Shown: positions 18,102-27,106, counted from the first letter of the stretch. The stretch: 64,000 nucleotides of DNA from Parabacteroides sp. AD58 (GCF_023744375.2 NZ_CP146284.1:1054001-1118000); one strand, 5' to 3'. The notes: generated by a model from the letters alone, not told the origin. Translations and numbers: made by a program.

Positions 18102-19685
18102 TTAAGTTTCGCAAGTAAAGTGTAGCTCCTCAGGCGGCTGGTGTCAGCCTGTCGAAAGCCTGCTTCACAGCTTTGATTTGTTTATCGTTTGATATTACTT
18201 GTTCAGTCAGAACCATTGCATCACAGTTAAGTACCTCGGCAATGACGTTTATAACTTCTACAATCAGCAGCCAGATTTTTTCTGCTACTGAAAGTTCGAC
18301 AGAGTTCTTTGAAATTTCGGCAAAGAGTCCTCCGATAGTTTCGTATGATTCATTGCGTTTGACATAACTGAGTATATTGTACTGTAGTACGCACAATGAT
18401 ATGCCTGCAATCTGTCCGGCGAAGTCTCTGCACTGGTTCTTTCCGAGTTTCAGGTTTTGCTTCATCTCTTTGTGAGCCACTTCGATAACCCATCTTCTTG
18501 AATAAAGTCTGAAGGCTTCTTTGGCATCAAGTTTAAGGTCAGAGGTAAGTAGAGCATTCCAGTTGCCCTTCTTGCCTCTTCTGTAAAAGAACAGACTGAC
18601 CTTAATGCCGGAGATTTTAGCAGATACAGTTGCTGTGTAGTAACCGATTGAGCGGCTATACTTTACGTTCCTGGATTTCTGGAAAATCTTGATAAGTTCA
18701 GGCGCTGTCTTGTTTCCAAGATCTGTCTCATACTTGGTTTTGCCCATCTTTATCATTCCGATAAGGTGGCATCCAAAGTGCCTTGAGACTACGAACTTCA
18801 AAAGTTCAGAGCAGGTAAACCAGCTGTCAACAAGAAGATAATCGAAACGTACACCCTCTATGATTGAGCGTTTGAGCATACTGATGGCCGTCTCAATCTT
18901 ACTTGCAAAATACTCAGCGCTACGCCTGGCAATACGCTCATCCCCTGAGTGTTCCTTGCAATAGCGAGCCTCCGTCTGTTTCTTGGATAACCCCTGTGGC
19001 TTATCGCTTCGTTTTCCCTCCTCTCCATGGAGAGAAAAGTCAAGGAGAAACTGGGATACACCATCCGTAAAGCAGAGGAACATTGCCTTGAAGCCAAGTA
19101 TAGACTTCATTTGGGTATGAGAGAATACCTTGCCAATCTTCTCGGTCTTGAATCCGGTCTTTGGAAGGTCTGTATCATCGATGATGACACACCTGATGTC
19201 CGACTTCAATGTCGTCCTGCGTTTCACACGTGAATACAATTGCCTGAAAATCGAATAGATGATACGTCGCCAATTGACGTTGCCGTCGTTCATGAAACGA
19301 TAGAACATATCTTTGTGGCAGACAAACATCCTGCCCAAAGCAGAAGACGAATAGTTGGCTGCATTTTTAATTGAAAAGAACGGGAACAGAACAAGCAACT
19401 GCAACACCTGAAGACAGGTGAATTTGCAATTCGGATTCTTAATTGACCCGATGACTCTACTTTGTATTCTTATGCTGTTCATAATGGTTGAGATGCTGTT
19501 TATTGCCTTGCTGGAGTCATTGTTTGCAAAAAACTCTTGGAGTTCACCGATAATATGTCTATTTTTGTTCATGGCTAAAGGGTGCTATATTGTTTGTTTG
19601 GCGACATTAATATAGTGATAATCATTGAATTATCAAACTCTTTAGCCTTTTTTTATTACATTATTTGAGTACTTGCGAAACTTGA
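18102..19685 (-). mobile_element. IS4-family insertion sequence with perfect 10-bp target duplication
   Basis: Terminal inverted repeats read TTAAGTTTCGCAAGTA at 18102-18117 and, on the other strand, TCAAGTTTCGCAAGTA at 19670-19685. Exact 10-bp direct repeats ATATTATTAC flank it at 18092-18101 and 19686-19695. This matches IS4-type target-site size and shows a simple, probably recent insertion between two reverse-strand genes. Confidence 0.92.
18130..19572 (-). CDS. IS4-family transposase
   Basis: A 480-residue DDE transposase with IS4-type motifs: CVIIDDTDLPKTGFKTEKIG (first Asp), FDYLLVDSWFTCSELLKFV (second Asp) and the Y-(2)-R-(3)-E-(6)-K signature in LYSRRWVIEVAHKEMKQNL (catalytic Glu). 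The frame is intact and fills the element between the two terminal repeats. Confidence 0.92.
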   Translation of the reverse strand: MNKNRHIIGELQEFFANNDSSKAINSISTIMNSIRIQSRVIGSIKNPNCKFTCLQVLQLLVLFPFFSIKNAANYSSSALGRMFVCHKDMFYRFMNDGNVNWRRIIYSIFRQLYSRVKRRTTLKSDIRCVIIDDTDLPKTGFKTEKIGKVFSHTQMKSILGFKAMFLCFTDGVSQFLLDFSLHGEEGKRSDKPQGLSKKQTEARYCKEHSGDERIARRSAEYFASKIETAISMLKRSIIEGVRFDYLLVDSWFTCSELLKFVVSRHFGCHLIGMIKMGKTKYETDLGNKTAPELIKIFQKSRNVKYSRSIGYYTATVSAKISGIKVSLFFYRRGKKGNWNALLTSDLKLDAKEAFRLYSRRWVIEVAHKEMKQNLKLGKNQCRDFAGQIAGISLCVLQYNILSYVKRNESYETIGGLFAEISKNSVELSVAEKIWLLIVEVINVIAEVLNCDAMVLTEQVISNDKQIKAVKQAFDRLTPAA

Positions 19686-19721
19686 ATATTATTACATTCA
19701 ATTCCATCAATACTCTTTCTT

Positions 19722-21077
19722 CTATTTCAACTTCAAGTTCAAGTTCACGATATCGTTTCCTCGCAAGTGGATCACACGTTCTACCTCTTTCCTTCCTTTT
19801 ACCAAACGGATACGATAGGTCCGATCAATTGGTAAGTTGCGCAATACACAAGGAGTGAATCCCACCGCCAATCCATTCAGGAAAATCGCCGCATCAATCT
19901 CATCACACGTGACATTTAACAGACCATAATCTGCTTTCGGCGAGATCAGGTTCAATTCCACCATCTTGCCCGCCTCAACCCAAAAGAAATCGGTTCGTGA
20001 CTCCAGTCCCTCTTTCCTCGAGCTGACAGAATAGAACCCCGGCGCCAACTCTCCTCGCCACTCACCTCGCCCAACTAACTCGCGGTTAAGCCAGATCTCC
20101 GTCTCCGCGTCGAACGCCGTGATATGAACATCCGACACGACTGACGCTTGAGTTGTATCACCCCGCAAGACGGGAGTCGAAGTTTTTCCCTCCTCAGACA
20201 CAACTTCAGTTACCAACGAAGAATCCGACAAGAGAGAGACCTGCTCCGGCAGCGGCTCGCCCCGTCGTGACGGACGTAAAGCCACACCTCGCAAATCAAT
20301 CACCTTCCGTTCTGCATTGGCGATCTCAACCAGACGTTCATAATAGGTCCAATCGCCCTTCTCAATGGTCAACCGATAACGCCCCGGTCTCAATCGCCCC
20401 GTTTCAGCCCGCACAGAGCCAATCGGCTTCCCGTCCAACAAGATCCGGGCATCGGTCAAGTCGGTTTCGACCGTCAGATATGCATAAAAAGACTCTAGGA
20501 TAAACCGCTTCTCGAGCCGAGCGGAATCCGTCAACTCAATCGTATCGCTCAAAGGCTTATAAAATGGGGACTCAATCCGACAGGCATGCTTACCGATAGG
20601 CAAGTAAAGCGACAATTGTCCGTTCTGAATTTGATGCATCACGCTATCCAGATAGACAATCGCCCGCTCCGGTCGCACCGTGAGCAGAACCCATTGCTTT
20701 TCCTGCCGATACTCCTTCTCCAGGCTCTCCGTATAGAGATAGGCTTGATAATGCTTTTTCCTCTTCAACGCCTCGGGCGTTTTCCAGGTATATTGCCCAT
20801 AAACCGGATGCTTGATCGTCAAGAAGTCACACTTATGGGGCAAGGCCAATGTAACAAGACCATCGCCCTCAGCTACCTCAACAATCATACCACCCACCGA
20901 GAACTCAAAACCCTTCTCGTTCGTGATTAAATCTAGCAAAGCGAAACGCTTATCAACAGCAAACGATGCTTTTCGTAGGAATGACTTCTTATATTGCCCA
21001 AAATCCTCGACACGCATTCGCTGGGCTATCAAAGGGATAGTCCACACACACCATAATATGATCCACCAATATCTCAT
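19722..21077 (-). CDS. Exported PEGA-repeat protein
   Basis: A 451-residue protein with an N-terminal signal sequence (WWIILWCVWTIPLIAQ). I count about four PEGA-like beta repeats: near residues 130-185 (VRPERAIVYLDS), 200-262 (TDARILLDGKPIGSV then GRYRLTIEKGDW), 315-375 (EIWLNRELVGRGEWRG) and 380-448 (AAIFLNGLAVGFTPCVLRNL). PEGA domains are surface or periplasmic modules; here the protein probably acts in the periplasm. It is divergent from the E1-tssG operon and, before the IS insertion, led an operon with the acidic coiled-coil gene. A role in anchoring the apparatus in the envelope is inference. Confidence 0.65.
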   Translation of the reverse strand: MRYWWIILWCVWTIPLIAQRMRVEDFGQYKKSFLRKASFAVDKRFALLDLITNEKGFEFSVGGMIVEVAEGDGLVTLALPHKCDFLTIKHPVYGQYTWKTPEALKRKKHYQAYLYTESLEKEYRQEKQWVLLTVRPERAIVYLDSVMHQIQNGQLSLYLPIGKHACRIESPFYKPLSDTIELTDSARLEKRFILESFYAYLTVETDLTDARILLDGKPIGSVRAETGRLRPGRYRLTIEKGDWTYYERLVEIANAERKVIDLRGVALRPSRRGEPLPEQVSLLSDSSLVTEVVSEEGKTSTPVLRGDTTQASVVSDVHITAFDAETEIWLNRELVGRGEWRGELAPGFYSVSSRKEGLESRTDFFWVEAGKMVELNLISPKADYGLLNVTCDEIDAAIFLNGLAVGFTPCVLRNLPIDRTYRIRLVKGRKEVERVIHLRGNDIVNLNLKLK

Positions 21078-21283
21078 GTTCCAGAGAACTCATAATACCG
21101 AATACAAACTTACGAAAAATCAGTGAGATATTCCTAAAATACAGATTCATTTGTATTGGATAACATTTTCACAAATAAGTTTCCAGCGACGGATCGATAT
21201 ACCTATTACTAGATCCTTAACTCTAATCTATTCATTGAGCAAGAAAATTCACTTTGGATGTAGGTACTTTTCTGAATATTTAC

Positions 21284-21291
21284 TATTTTTG
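21284..21291 (+). promoter_or_regulatory. -7 promoter element for the E1-tssG-tssK-tssE-tssF operon
   Basis: TATTTTTG matches TAnnTTTG and lies 26 bp before the E1 start, giving a very short leader. It is in the region shared with the divergent PEGA gene. Confidence 0.5.
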
Positions 21292-21317
21292 GGCAAGAAA
21301 ATAGATAAGTACCCCAA

Positions 21318-22553
21318 ATGAAAGTAGACTATTCCACCCCGATCTTTGTCACACCTTCTGAGACGGATTCCAATCTACACCTCTCGTGCTTCAAGCAGGA
21401 CAAGCTAAGAACAGCTAACGTCATGGTGGTAGGTTGTGGTGCTTTAGGAAATGAGGTGCTTAAGAATTTGGCATTGTTTGGAGTCGGCCACTTGGTGATT
21501 GTTGACTTTGATACTGTAGAGCCTTCGAATCTGACTCGCTCTATACTATTCAATCAGACTGATGCCCAATTGGGACGTCTTAAAGTAGTAGTAGCTGCCG
21601 AACGACTTCGAGAAATCAATCCAAAAATCCAAGTTCTACCTCTGGCAGGAGACATCACCCACGACGTCGGGTTAGGTCTTTTACGACAAATGAACGTCGT
21701 CGTCAGTTGTGTGGACAACCGTTGGGCTCGTTATTGTCTGAATCGATTATGCATGCGCGCCAACGTAACATGGGTGGATGGGGGCATAGACGGTCTTGAA
21801 GGAACTGCCCGAGTCTTCATTCCGGGTAAAAATTGCTATGCCTGTAATTTGGGGCCGGAAGCACTCAAAGATCTGTCATACCGCCTATCCTGTGCCTCAG
21901 CAATTAAACGGAACGAACAAGCCGGTCATGTACCAACAACACCAATCGTGGCTTCTATCATTGGGGCAGTTGAAGCACAAGAGGCTATCAAACTGTTGTA
22001 TCCTAACGAACTGTCTAACGGGCAACTATCCTCTCTTTGTGGTAAGATGTTTTACTACGAGGGACAGCACTTGACCTCTCGAATTGTAGATTTTATCGGA
22101 TACGACGAGGATTGTCCGGTTCACGAGCAATGGGCACCAATCAAACAATCGGAACTGACTACCAGCTTGCGGATCGACGAGGTACTAGAGCTGCTGTCAA
22201 AGTTATTAGGAGAACAAGAAGTGACAATTCATTTGCGAGATCACGCCTTTGTGGATTATCTCGTCACACGAGAAGAGAACGAACGAAAATTTATTGTCAT
22301 GAAACCGGATCACGCAATCGGAACATTCGTGGAAAATGACCCCACATTGTCTTGTCTTCCTTTTAATGCTTTGTTTCAACATGAGATCAAGCAAATAGAT
22401 TCCAGTTTTCCATACAAGGAATTGACTTTGAGTAAAATCGGTATTCCTGCATGGGACGTACTTCACATCAGTACCAGACAGGAAGACCATTATGTTGAAC
22501 TAGCCGATGAGCATCATTATTCAGAGACCTTATTTAAAAGAAAAGGATTATGA
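21318..22553 (+). CDS. E1-like (ThiF/MoeB family) Ubl-activating enzyme in the T6SS operon
   Basis: A 411-residue protein. Residues about 25-260 are a ThiF/E1 adenylation domain: the GCGALGNE nucleotide loop (39-46), VDFDTVEPSNLTRSILF with the Asp/Asn/Arg signature (62-78), the CVDN motif (131-134), a zinc-type CYAC (173-176) and VPTTPIVASIIGAVEAQEAI (205-224). Cys192 in RLSCASAIKRNEQ is a candidate thioester residue. DEDCPVHEQW near 265 may give the second zinc pair. Residues about 270-411 form an extra domain I do not recognise, possibly binding Ubl or E2. E1 enzymes adenylate the C-terminal Gly of a Ubl. The stop codon overlaps the tssG start (ATGA), so translation is coupled to a baseplate gene. 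Confidence 0.88.
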   Translation: MKVDYSTPIFVTPSETDSNLHLSCFKQDKLRTANVMVVGCGALGNEVLKNLALFGVGHLVIVDFDTVEPSNLTRSILFNQTDAQLGRLKVVVAAERLREINPKIQVLPLAGDITHDVGLGLLRQMNVVVSCVDNRWARYCLNRLCMRANVTWVDGGIDGLEGTARVFIPGKNCYACNLGPEALKDLSYRLSCASAIKRNEQAGHVPTTPIVASIIGAVEAQEAIKLLYPNELSNGQLSSLCGKMFYYEGQHLTSRIVDFIGYDEDCPVHEQWAPIKQSELTTSLRIDEVLELLSKLLGEQEVTIHLRDHAFVDYLVTREENERKFIVMKPDHAIGTFVENDPTLSCLPFNALFQHEIKQIDSSFPYKELTLSKIGIPAWDVLHISTRQEDHYVELADEHHYSETLFKRKGL

Positions 22554-23338
22554 TGAACGAGACAAACCTATACGACATTAGTGCCGAATTCTTGCTAAAT
22601 CATCTCTATCCGAATCAGATGGACCGATGGCAAGTGAATTGTGCCGGAACTTTTTACAGGAATTACAGCGAGGACATATTGGAAATTGACGAGGAAAAAG
22701 CTAATATACTCCTAGCTCGTGACAGCTTCTTGCGATTGTTACCCCAAGGTCTGATATCCGATGATAACGCCCTAAAAGGAAACAACTTCGAACAAAAGTA
22801 TGAGCGCTTGAAAAAGAAGGAGGAACTACTGCGATTACTTTTTAAACCTGTCGACACGCTTGCTTTCCGTTTCCGGCTCCACATCGAGAATCAGGTAACC
22901 CAGCTCTCGGAGAAGAAACTGGCTTTCTTGTTAAAGTATTATTTTCTCTATGATATTACACGAGAAAAGGATCCCTACATCAAGAGAGTAGCTCCTTTCC
23001 TGCTTTTCATCAGCCAGTTGCGGGCAAATTTCGGCTTTATAGGCGACCTGCTCGCATGTTTGTTTAACCACAAGGTTGAGATACACAGAGGTCTTTATAC
23101 CTGGGAAGAAGACGAGCGTTGCGCCAGTCCGGCCATCGAATTCCAGCTAATCGTCCCTAACCTGACAGCTAAGACCTATGACAAGCTGGACAAGGCGATC
23201 GCGCCATTACGGGAATTCCTTATCGAATGGTTCATCCCCTTCGATACCCATTGCGTCATCGACATCAAGCAACACGGTCATCCGTTTACCATTGGAGAGT
23301 CATTAACACTGGATTACAACACTGAGATCGGGCAATAA
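22550..23338 (+). CDS. tssG: T6SS baseplate protein TssG-like
   Basis: A 262-residue protein between E1 and tssK. It is mostly helical in the middle, and its C-terminus (FIPFDTHCVIDIKQHG then TLDYNTEIGQ) resembles the LG-x-NT-L ending of TssG. TssG joins TssF, TssE and TssK in the baseplate wedge. TssF is present three genes downstream, which supports the call. The assignment rests on position plus a weak C-terminal signature, so it is less certain than TssF or TssK. Confidence 0.68.
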   Translation: MMNETNLYDISAEFLLNHLYPNQMDRWQVNCAGTFYRNYSEDILEIDEEKANILLARDSFLRLLPQGLISDDNALKGNNFEQKYERLKKKEELLRLLFKPVDTLAFRFRLHIENQVTQLSEKKLAFLLKYYFLYDITREKDPYIKRVAPFLLFISQLRANFGFIGDLLACLFNHKVEIHRGLYTWEEDERCASPAIEFQLIVPNLTAKTYDKLDKAIAPLREFLIEWFIPFDTHCVIDIKQHGHPFTIGESLTLDYNTEIGQ

Positions 23339-23375
23339 AGATATATCAAAGTATATTGACACAAGAGGAACAATT

Positions 23376-24518
23376 ATGAATATTAACTCAAGAATAGACT
23401 GGAAAGCCGGTATGGCGATCTCCGAGCGAACCTTCATCGAGATGGACGAGAACCTCTCCCGTCGGCAAGAGGTTGCGAGCCGGACCATCAACGGCAACCA
23501 ATTCGGGCTTATCCCCTTCACGGAATTTAACTGCCAAGGAGGATTCGTCCGCAACAAGCTGGAGATCGAGCGGCTACAATGCATGGCGCTTCTTCCTTCG
23601 GGAAAGATCCTTCACATAGACGAGAAGGTTGTAATTACCATACCTTTGGTCTATGGCGACGAATATTACCTGGCCTGCGGCTTTGGTGATGGACAAACTG
23701 TTTTCGATGTAAAGGCGGTCCCTTTCGTTCGCCCCGAATACCAGTTCGGGATCTATTCTCTGAATGAGCTGGAGGGAAGCGACCGTTTTCCGGTGATGAA
23801 ATTCAAGGTTAAGGATGGCATCTTCTCGATTGATCCCGACTACATTCCTCCCTGCCTGCACCTCCAGTCAGACAGCCGCTTCCAGCCCTATCTCAAACAG
23901 CTGTCGGAAACCATCTCACAAGTGGCCGAGCACGCCAACCTGGAATCCGGAGAAGGCAAGAGGGCTTTACAGCGTTATGCCTACCTGTTAAAAGGCTACG
24001 ACATGAAAAACCGAACTGCCCATTTCATCCAGCTAGCCAATGAGATTGTCCAGGCGATCGACTATTATATCGTAAAGCCAAACACCGAGACACTAACTGA
24101 ACTCCAATCCTATAACGAGTACGACATCGTCCGTTGGTTGGGATGGCTCGAGCAATATGCCAAAGGGGCGATCTCCATCCTGGATAAAGTTGTTCTTGAG
24201 GATCACAGCATCGATTTCGACGCTTTAAAAGCACAAATTATAGCGGAACTTTACGAAAGGCTCTATCCGGAACTACACGATAAGCTCTACGGGACACTCA
24301 AGGAGAAACTTTATACTGAAATTACAGACGACCTGATCCTCAAATTGACTGACTATGTCAACAACCGACTCAAAAGTGAGCTACACGACCTATTGGCCGG
24401 TGAACTGTCGGAAGAACTCTTCGAAAAATTATTCAAGGCATTGTACGACAGCCTTTACAAAGCACTATACGTGCCTGATGAGAAAGAGGAGGAAAAGGAA
24501 TTCATGCCATTAATTTAG
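23376..24518 (+). CDS. tssK: T6SS baseplate-membrane connector TssK with repetitive C-terminal tail
   Basis: A 380-residue TssK: the start RIDWKAGMAISERTFIEMDENL follows the family pattern (W-x-GM-x-x-x-x-x-HF in others), then a beta-rich shoulder domain (LLPSGKILHIDEKVVITIP) and a helical neck. TssK links the baseplate to the membrane complex. Unusual here is a tail from about residue 295 to the end with repeating Leu-Tyr pairs (ELYERLYPELHDKLYGTLKE), predicted as amphipathic helices. The tail may replace part of the usual head that docks on TssL/M, which are absent. Confidence 0.85.
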   Translation: MNINSRIDWKAGMAISERTFIEMDENLSRRQEVASRTINGNQFGLIPFTEFNCQGGFVRNKLEIERLQCMALLPSGKILHIDEKVVITIPLVYGDEYYLACGFGDGQTVFDVKAVPFVRPEYQFGIYSLNELEGSDRFPVMKFKVKDGIFSIDPDYIPPCLHLQSDSRFQPYLKQLSETISQVAEHANLESGEGKRALQRYAYLLKGYDMKNRTAHFIQLANEIVQAIDYYIVKPNTETLTELQSYNEYDIVRWLGWLEQYAKGAISILDKVVLEDHSIDFDALKAQIIAELYERLYPELHDKLYGTLKEKLYTEITDDLILKLTDYVNNRLKSELHDLLAGELSEELFEKLFKALYDSLYKALYVPDEKEEEKEFMPLI

Positions 24519-24524
24519 ACAACT

Positions 24525-24968
24525 ATGAGTATCCTGTTACCATTACAAATTGAGAAAGGCCAATTGACCCGAGCTAAGAATCTCAAAGAAGCGATCGACA
24601 CGTTCATTGAACTTTTATTGACCACACCATGTCAAAGTTGCATTGCTGATCGTCAATTCGGTTTTATTTTCAATAATTTAAAATTTGAGATCTTCAACGA
24701 GAACGAAGGAGTCATCTACAACTCAGCAACCAAGGAAGAGGATTTGGGACTTTACGATAAAAAGGTTTCCGGTTCTTCTAAAAGTATCAACACCTTCGCA
24801 ATCGAACTAAAAAAAGCCATCGAGACCTACGAGAAACGGCTTACCAATGTCTCTGTCACGATGAGTTATATCAAGAACCTAAAAAAAATACATGTCAATA
24901 TCGAGGGAACATTCCAGGAAACAAACGAGACCTACAAATATACGACTAGCCTCAACATTTGGAACTGA
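24525..24968 (+). CDS. tssE: T6SS baseplate protein TssE (gp25-like)
   Basis: A 147-residue protein with the gp25 pattern: LKEAIDTFIELLLTTPCQSC, then RQFGFIFNNLKFEIFNENEG, as in the family's R-x-F-G-x-x-x motif. A C-terminal beta part (KKIHVNIEGTFQET) follows. gp25/TssE starts sheath assembly on the baseplate. Tight spacing to tssK (6 bp) and tssF (33 bp) supports the call. Confidence 0.82.
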   Translation: MSILLPLQIEKGQLTRAKNLKEAIDTFIELLLTTPCQSCIADRQFGFIFNNLKFEIFNENEGVIYNSATKEEDLGLYDKKVSGSSKSINTFAIELKKAIETYEKRLTNVSVTMSYIKNLKKIHVNIEGTFQETNETYKYTTSLNIWN

Positions 24969-25001
24969 CATTTTCCCTCATGACATCAAATACTGAAGTA
25001 A

Positions 25002-26705
25002 ATGAAACAAAGCATATTCAACACCCGCCAAAGAGCGGAAGAGATCATCAAAGAAGCTGTTACCATCTGGCAGCACGGTTTCAACAGCGAGCAGCTGGAA
25101 GGCATCGAACAGGATCCGGTTTTCTCCCTATTCCTGACCGCACTCGCCTATCAGGCCAACGAGATCGACAATGAGGTTGAGCAGCTTCAAGAAGAGATTC
25201 TCGATGAACTGACCCGCATGTTCATTCCTTACGAGAAAACTCATCCCCTGCCAGCGACCTCGCTCGTAGAAGTCCAGCTTGACGACAGGATACCGGAACT
25301 ACCACTTGACCAACAAAGTGGTTTCCTCCTACCCGATACAAACTACGGGTTTATTCCACTACTAAAGACCCGGGTAATTAACGGCGAGGTTCAATCTGTC
25401 GTACGAGTTGACAACCGTCGCTGGAAAGTCAGTCTCAAACTCAAGGGAGCGATCAAACAGCTCTCAGGAATGACTTTTCTAATTGGCAATCCCCATTTCC
25501 AGGACCTGAAGCTTTACGCCAATGGTGTCATGCTGCCGCTCATCAAGCCATGGGATTATACAGACCTTCCACTCAACGAGTGTTTCTCACTCAATAATAT
25601 GATTTACAACAAATCGCTCACCTTCCAGGCCAGCAATACATGGTTCGACCTGTTCGCTCAGCAGAACGCCCGGCTGTTTTATATCGACAGTTACAAAGGA
25701 AGCGATATGCCATTCGATAAGCAGGAACTGATCTTTGAGTTCATCGGGATTGACGACCAGTTCACATTCGACAAAGAACAACTGTTGTTGAACGCGACGA
25801 TCCTGGCCAATGTAACCCAACACTCGATCACACTCTCCTCAAACTCGCCCATCGCCCGGCTATCCGGAGAGAACAACATGCAACAATTCCTGCATCTGAT
25901 CGCGCCTAACGACAACCAGCTCTATCATGAGACACCAATCGAGATCCGGCGAGTCGCCACTGACCGGTTCAATGCCGAACGTCTAACACGGCTGGCCTCT
26001 ACGCTGATCAGCCGCTTCTCATCCGATTATTACGCATTCCAGAAAATCGAGACACTGCGTGAGGGCAAGTTTATGGAGCAATTCTATGCCTTGCTGAAAA
26101 AAATCTCGGAAGGTCTCTCTAAATCCTCATCAGAACTTACCTCCAGCGTTTATCTCCTACTCCGGAACGACCGGGGATTTCATCCAAAAGAAGTAAGTCT
26201 CCAAGTCAATTATCTGACGACTGACGGTAGTTCGGTCAATTCCAGCTTAAATGCCAAAAGTAACTTTTCACCTTTGGCAAATGCCTACATCCAAAGTGTC
26301 CGGAAACTGGCAAACCCAATGCCAGGTTACGATGAGATCCAAAATGAAAATGCTCAAAGCAACCTCGCTCGTTATTATATGATCACGAATGACCGTATCG
26401 TCACGCCTGCCGATGTCAAAATCTTATGCTACAACGAACTGGATAGACGTTTCGGTATCACAAGTGAAATGATTACCAACATCAAGGTAAAACAGGTTCA
26501 GCAAGCAGAACATCATCATTATGGATTTGAGACACGTATCTATATTTCCCTAACAGATAATGCCTACATTAAACGTAACTTTCTGGATAAAATTCCAATG
26601 ACTGAACTAATCCTCCAAAAAATGATCGAAGTTAGAAGCACAAACGTCTTCCCTGTCGTCGTCAATATCGAGGTGAAACAATCAGATTTGTCGAAGAATG
26701 TATAA
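25002..26705 (+). CDS. tssF: T6SS baseplate protein TssF
   Basis: A 567-residue protein. Its start matches TssF well: a helical N-terminus with FSLFLTALAYQANEIDNEVEQ and LDELTRMFIPYEKTHPLPATS, then beta-rich wedge domains. The C-terminus ends in strands like those of baseplate J/TssF proteins (VFPVVVNIEVKQSDL). It forms the wedge with TssG and TssE. It is the last clear T6SS structural gene before the Ubl gene's own promoter. Confidence 0.88.
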   Translation: MKQSIFNTRQRAEEIIKEAVTIWQHGFNSEQLEGIEQDPVFSLFLTALAYQANEIDNEVEQLQEEILDELTRMFIPYEKTHPLPATSLVEVQLDDRIPELPLDQQSGFLLPDTNYGFIPLLKTRVINGEVQSVVRVDNRRWKVSLKLKGAIKQLSGMTFLIGNPHFQDLKLYANGVMLPLIKPWDYTDLPLNECFSLNNMIYNKSLTFQASNTWFDLFAQQNARLFYIDSYKGSDMPFDKQELIFEFIGIDDQFTFDKEQLLLNATILANVTQHSITLSSNSPIARLSGENNMQQFLHLIAPNDNQLYHETPIEIRRVATDRFNAERLTRLASTLISRFSSDYYAFQKIETLREGKFMEQFYALLKKISEGLSKSSSELTSSVYLLLRNDRGFHPKEVSLQVNYLTTDGSSVNSSLNAKSNFSPLANAYIQSVRKLANPMPGYDEIQNENAQSNLARYYMITNDRIVTPADVKILCYNELDRRFGITSEMITNIKVKQVQQAEHHHYGFETRIYISLTDNAYIKRNFLDKIPMTELILQKMIEVRSTNVFPVVVNIEVKQSDLSKNV

Positions 26706-26758
26706 AATTGAGGAAAGGAAGTACTGCCAACGAATAACAAAAGATTTAAATAATTTAT

Positions 26759-26766
26759 TACTTTTG
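26759..26766 (+). promoter_or_regulatory. -7 promoter element before the Ubl gene
   Basis: TACTTTTG matches TAnnTTTG and lies 16 bp before the Ubl start codon. The Ubl-E2 pair can therefore be transcribed separately from tssF. Confidence 0.45.
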
Positions 26767-26782
26767 TACCAATATAAAACTG

Positions 26783-27106
26783 ATGCGAATGGAAGATTTC
26801 TTTTTAGATATCGTATATAAAGATAAAAGAGTCAAGTTTCGTGTCGTGAACCCTCACGCACCACTTAGTACATTAATGAACAATCTGCGTCACGCGATCG
26901 GTAAAGACGGACGGTTGATCTTCGATTTTCCATCGATCGACCAAACTGGTGCACCATTGGATTATTTCTTTGGAAAAGAGGATCCAATCATCAACGAAAT
27001 CCGTGTTCTACGCCCCAGGATAGGTAAAGCCGATCAAACATTGGCGGACTATAACGTCAATAATGGCGACACGATCTTTCTCATCCCCGACCCATTCCCT
27101 GGATAA
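26783..27106 (+). CDS. Ubiquitin-like (beta-grasp) modifier protein
   Basis: A 107-residue protein. The start has a beta hairpin (FFLDIVYKDKRVKFRVV, 6-22) and a helix (LSTLMNNLRHAI). The end, TLADYNVNNGDTIFLIP (86-102), closely parallels the TLSDYN...L-x-L stretch of ubiquitin. The protein ends in Phe-Pro-Gly, so a C-terminal glycine is exposed without processing. An insertion of about 30 residues in the middle makes it longer than ubiquitin. YukD-like Ubls of bacteria are the nearest family I know. Its stop is 7 bp before the E2 start, and the E1 is in the same locus. It is distinct from the eukaryote-like ubiquitin (Ubb) of Bacteroides fragilis. Confidence 0.85.
   Translation: MRMEDFFLDIVYKDKRVKFRVVNPHAPLSTLMNNLRHAIGKDGRLIFDFPSIDQTGAPLDYFFGKEDPIINEIRVLRPRIGKADQTLADYNVNNGDTIFLIPDPFPG

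Noticed and set aside
26783-27106. Eukaryote-derived ubiquitin like Bacteroides fragilis Ubb
   Set aside because: There is no signal peptide, the middle is longer and diverged, and it ends in a single Gly. It fits a bacterial YukD-like Ubl linked to E1 and E2 better.
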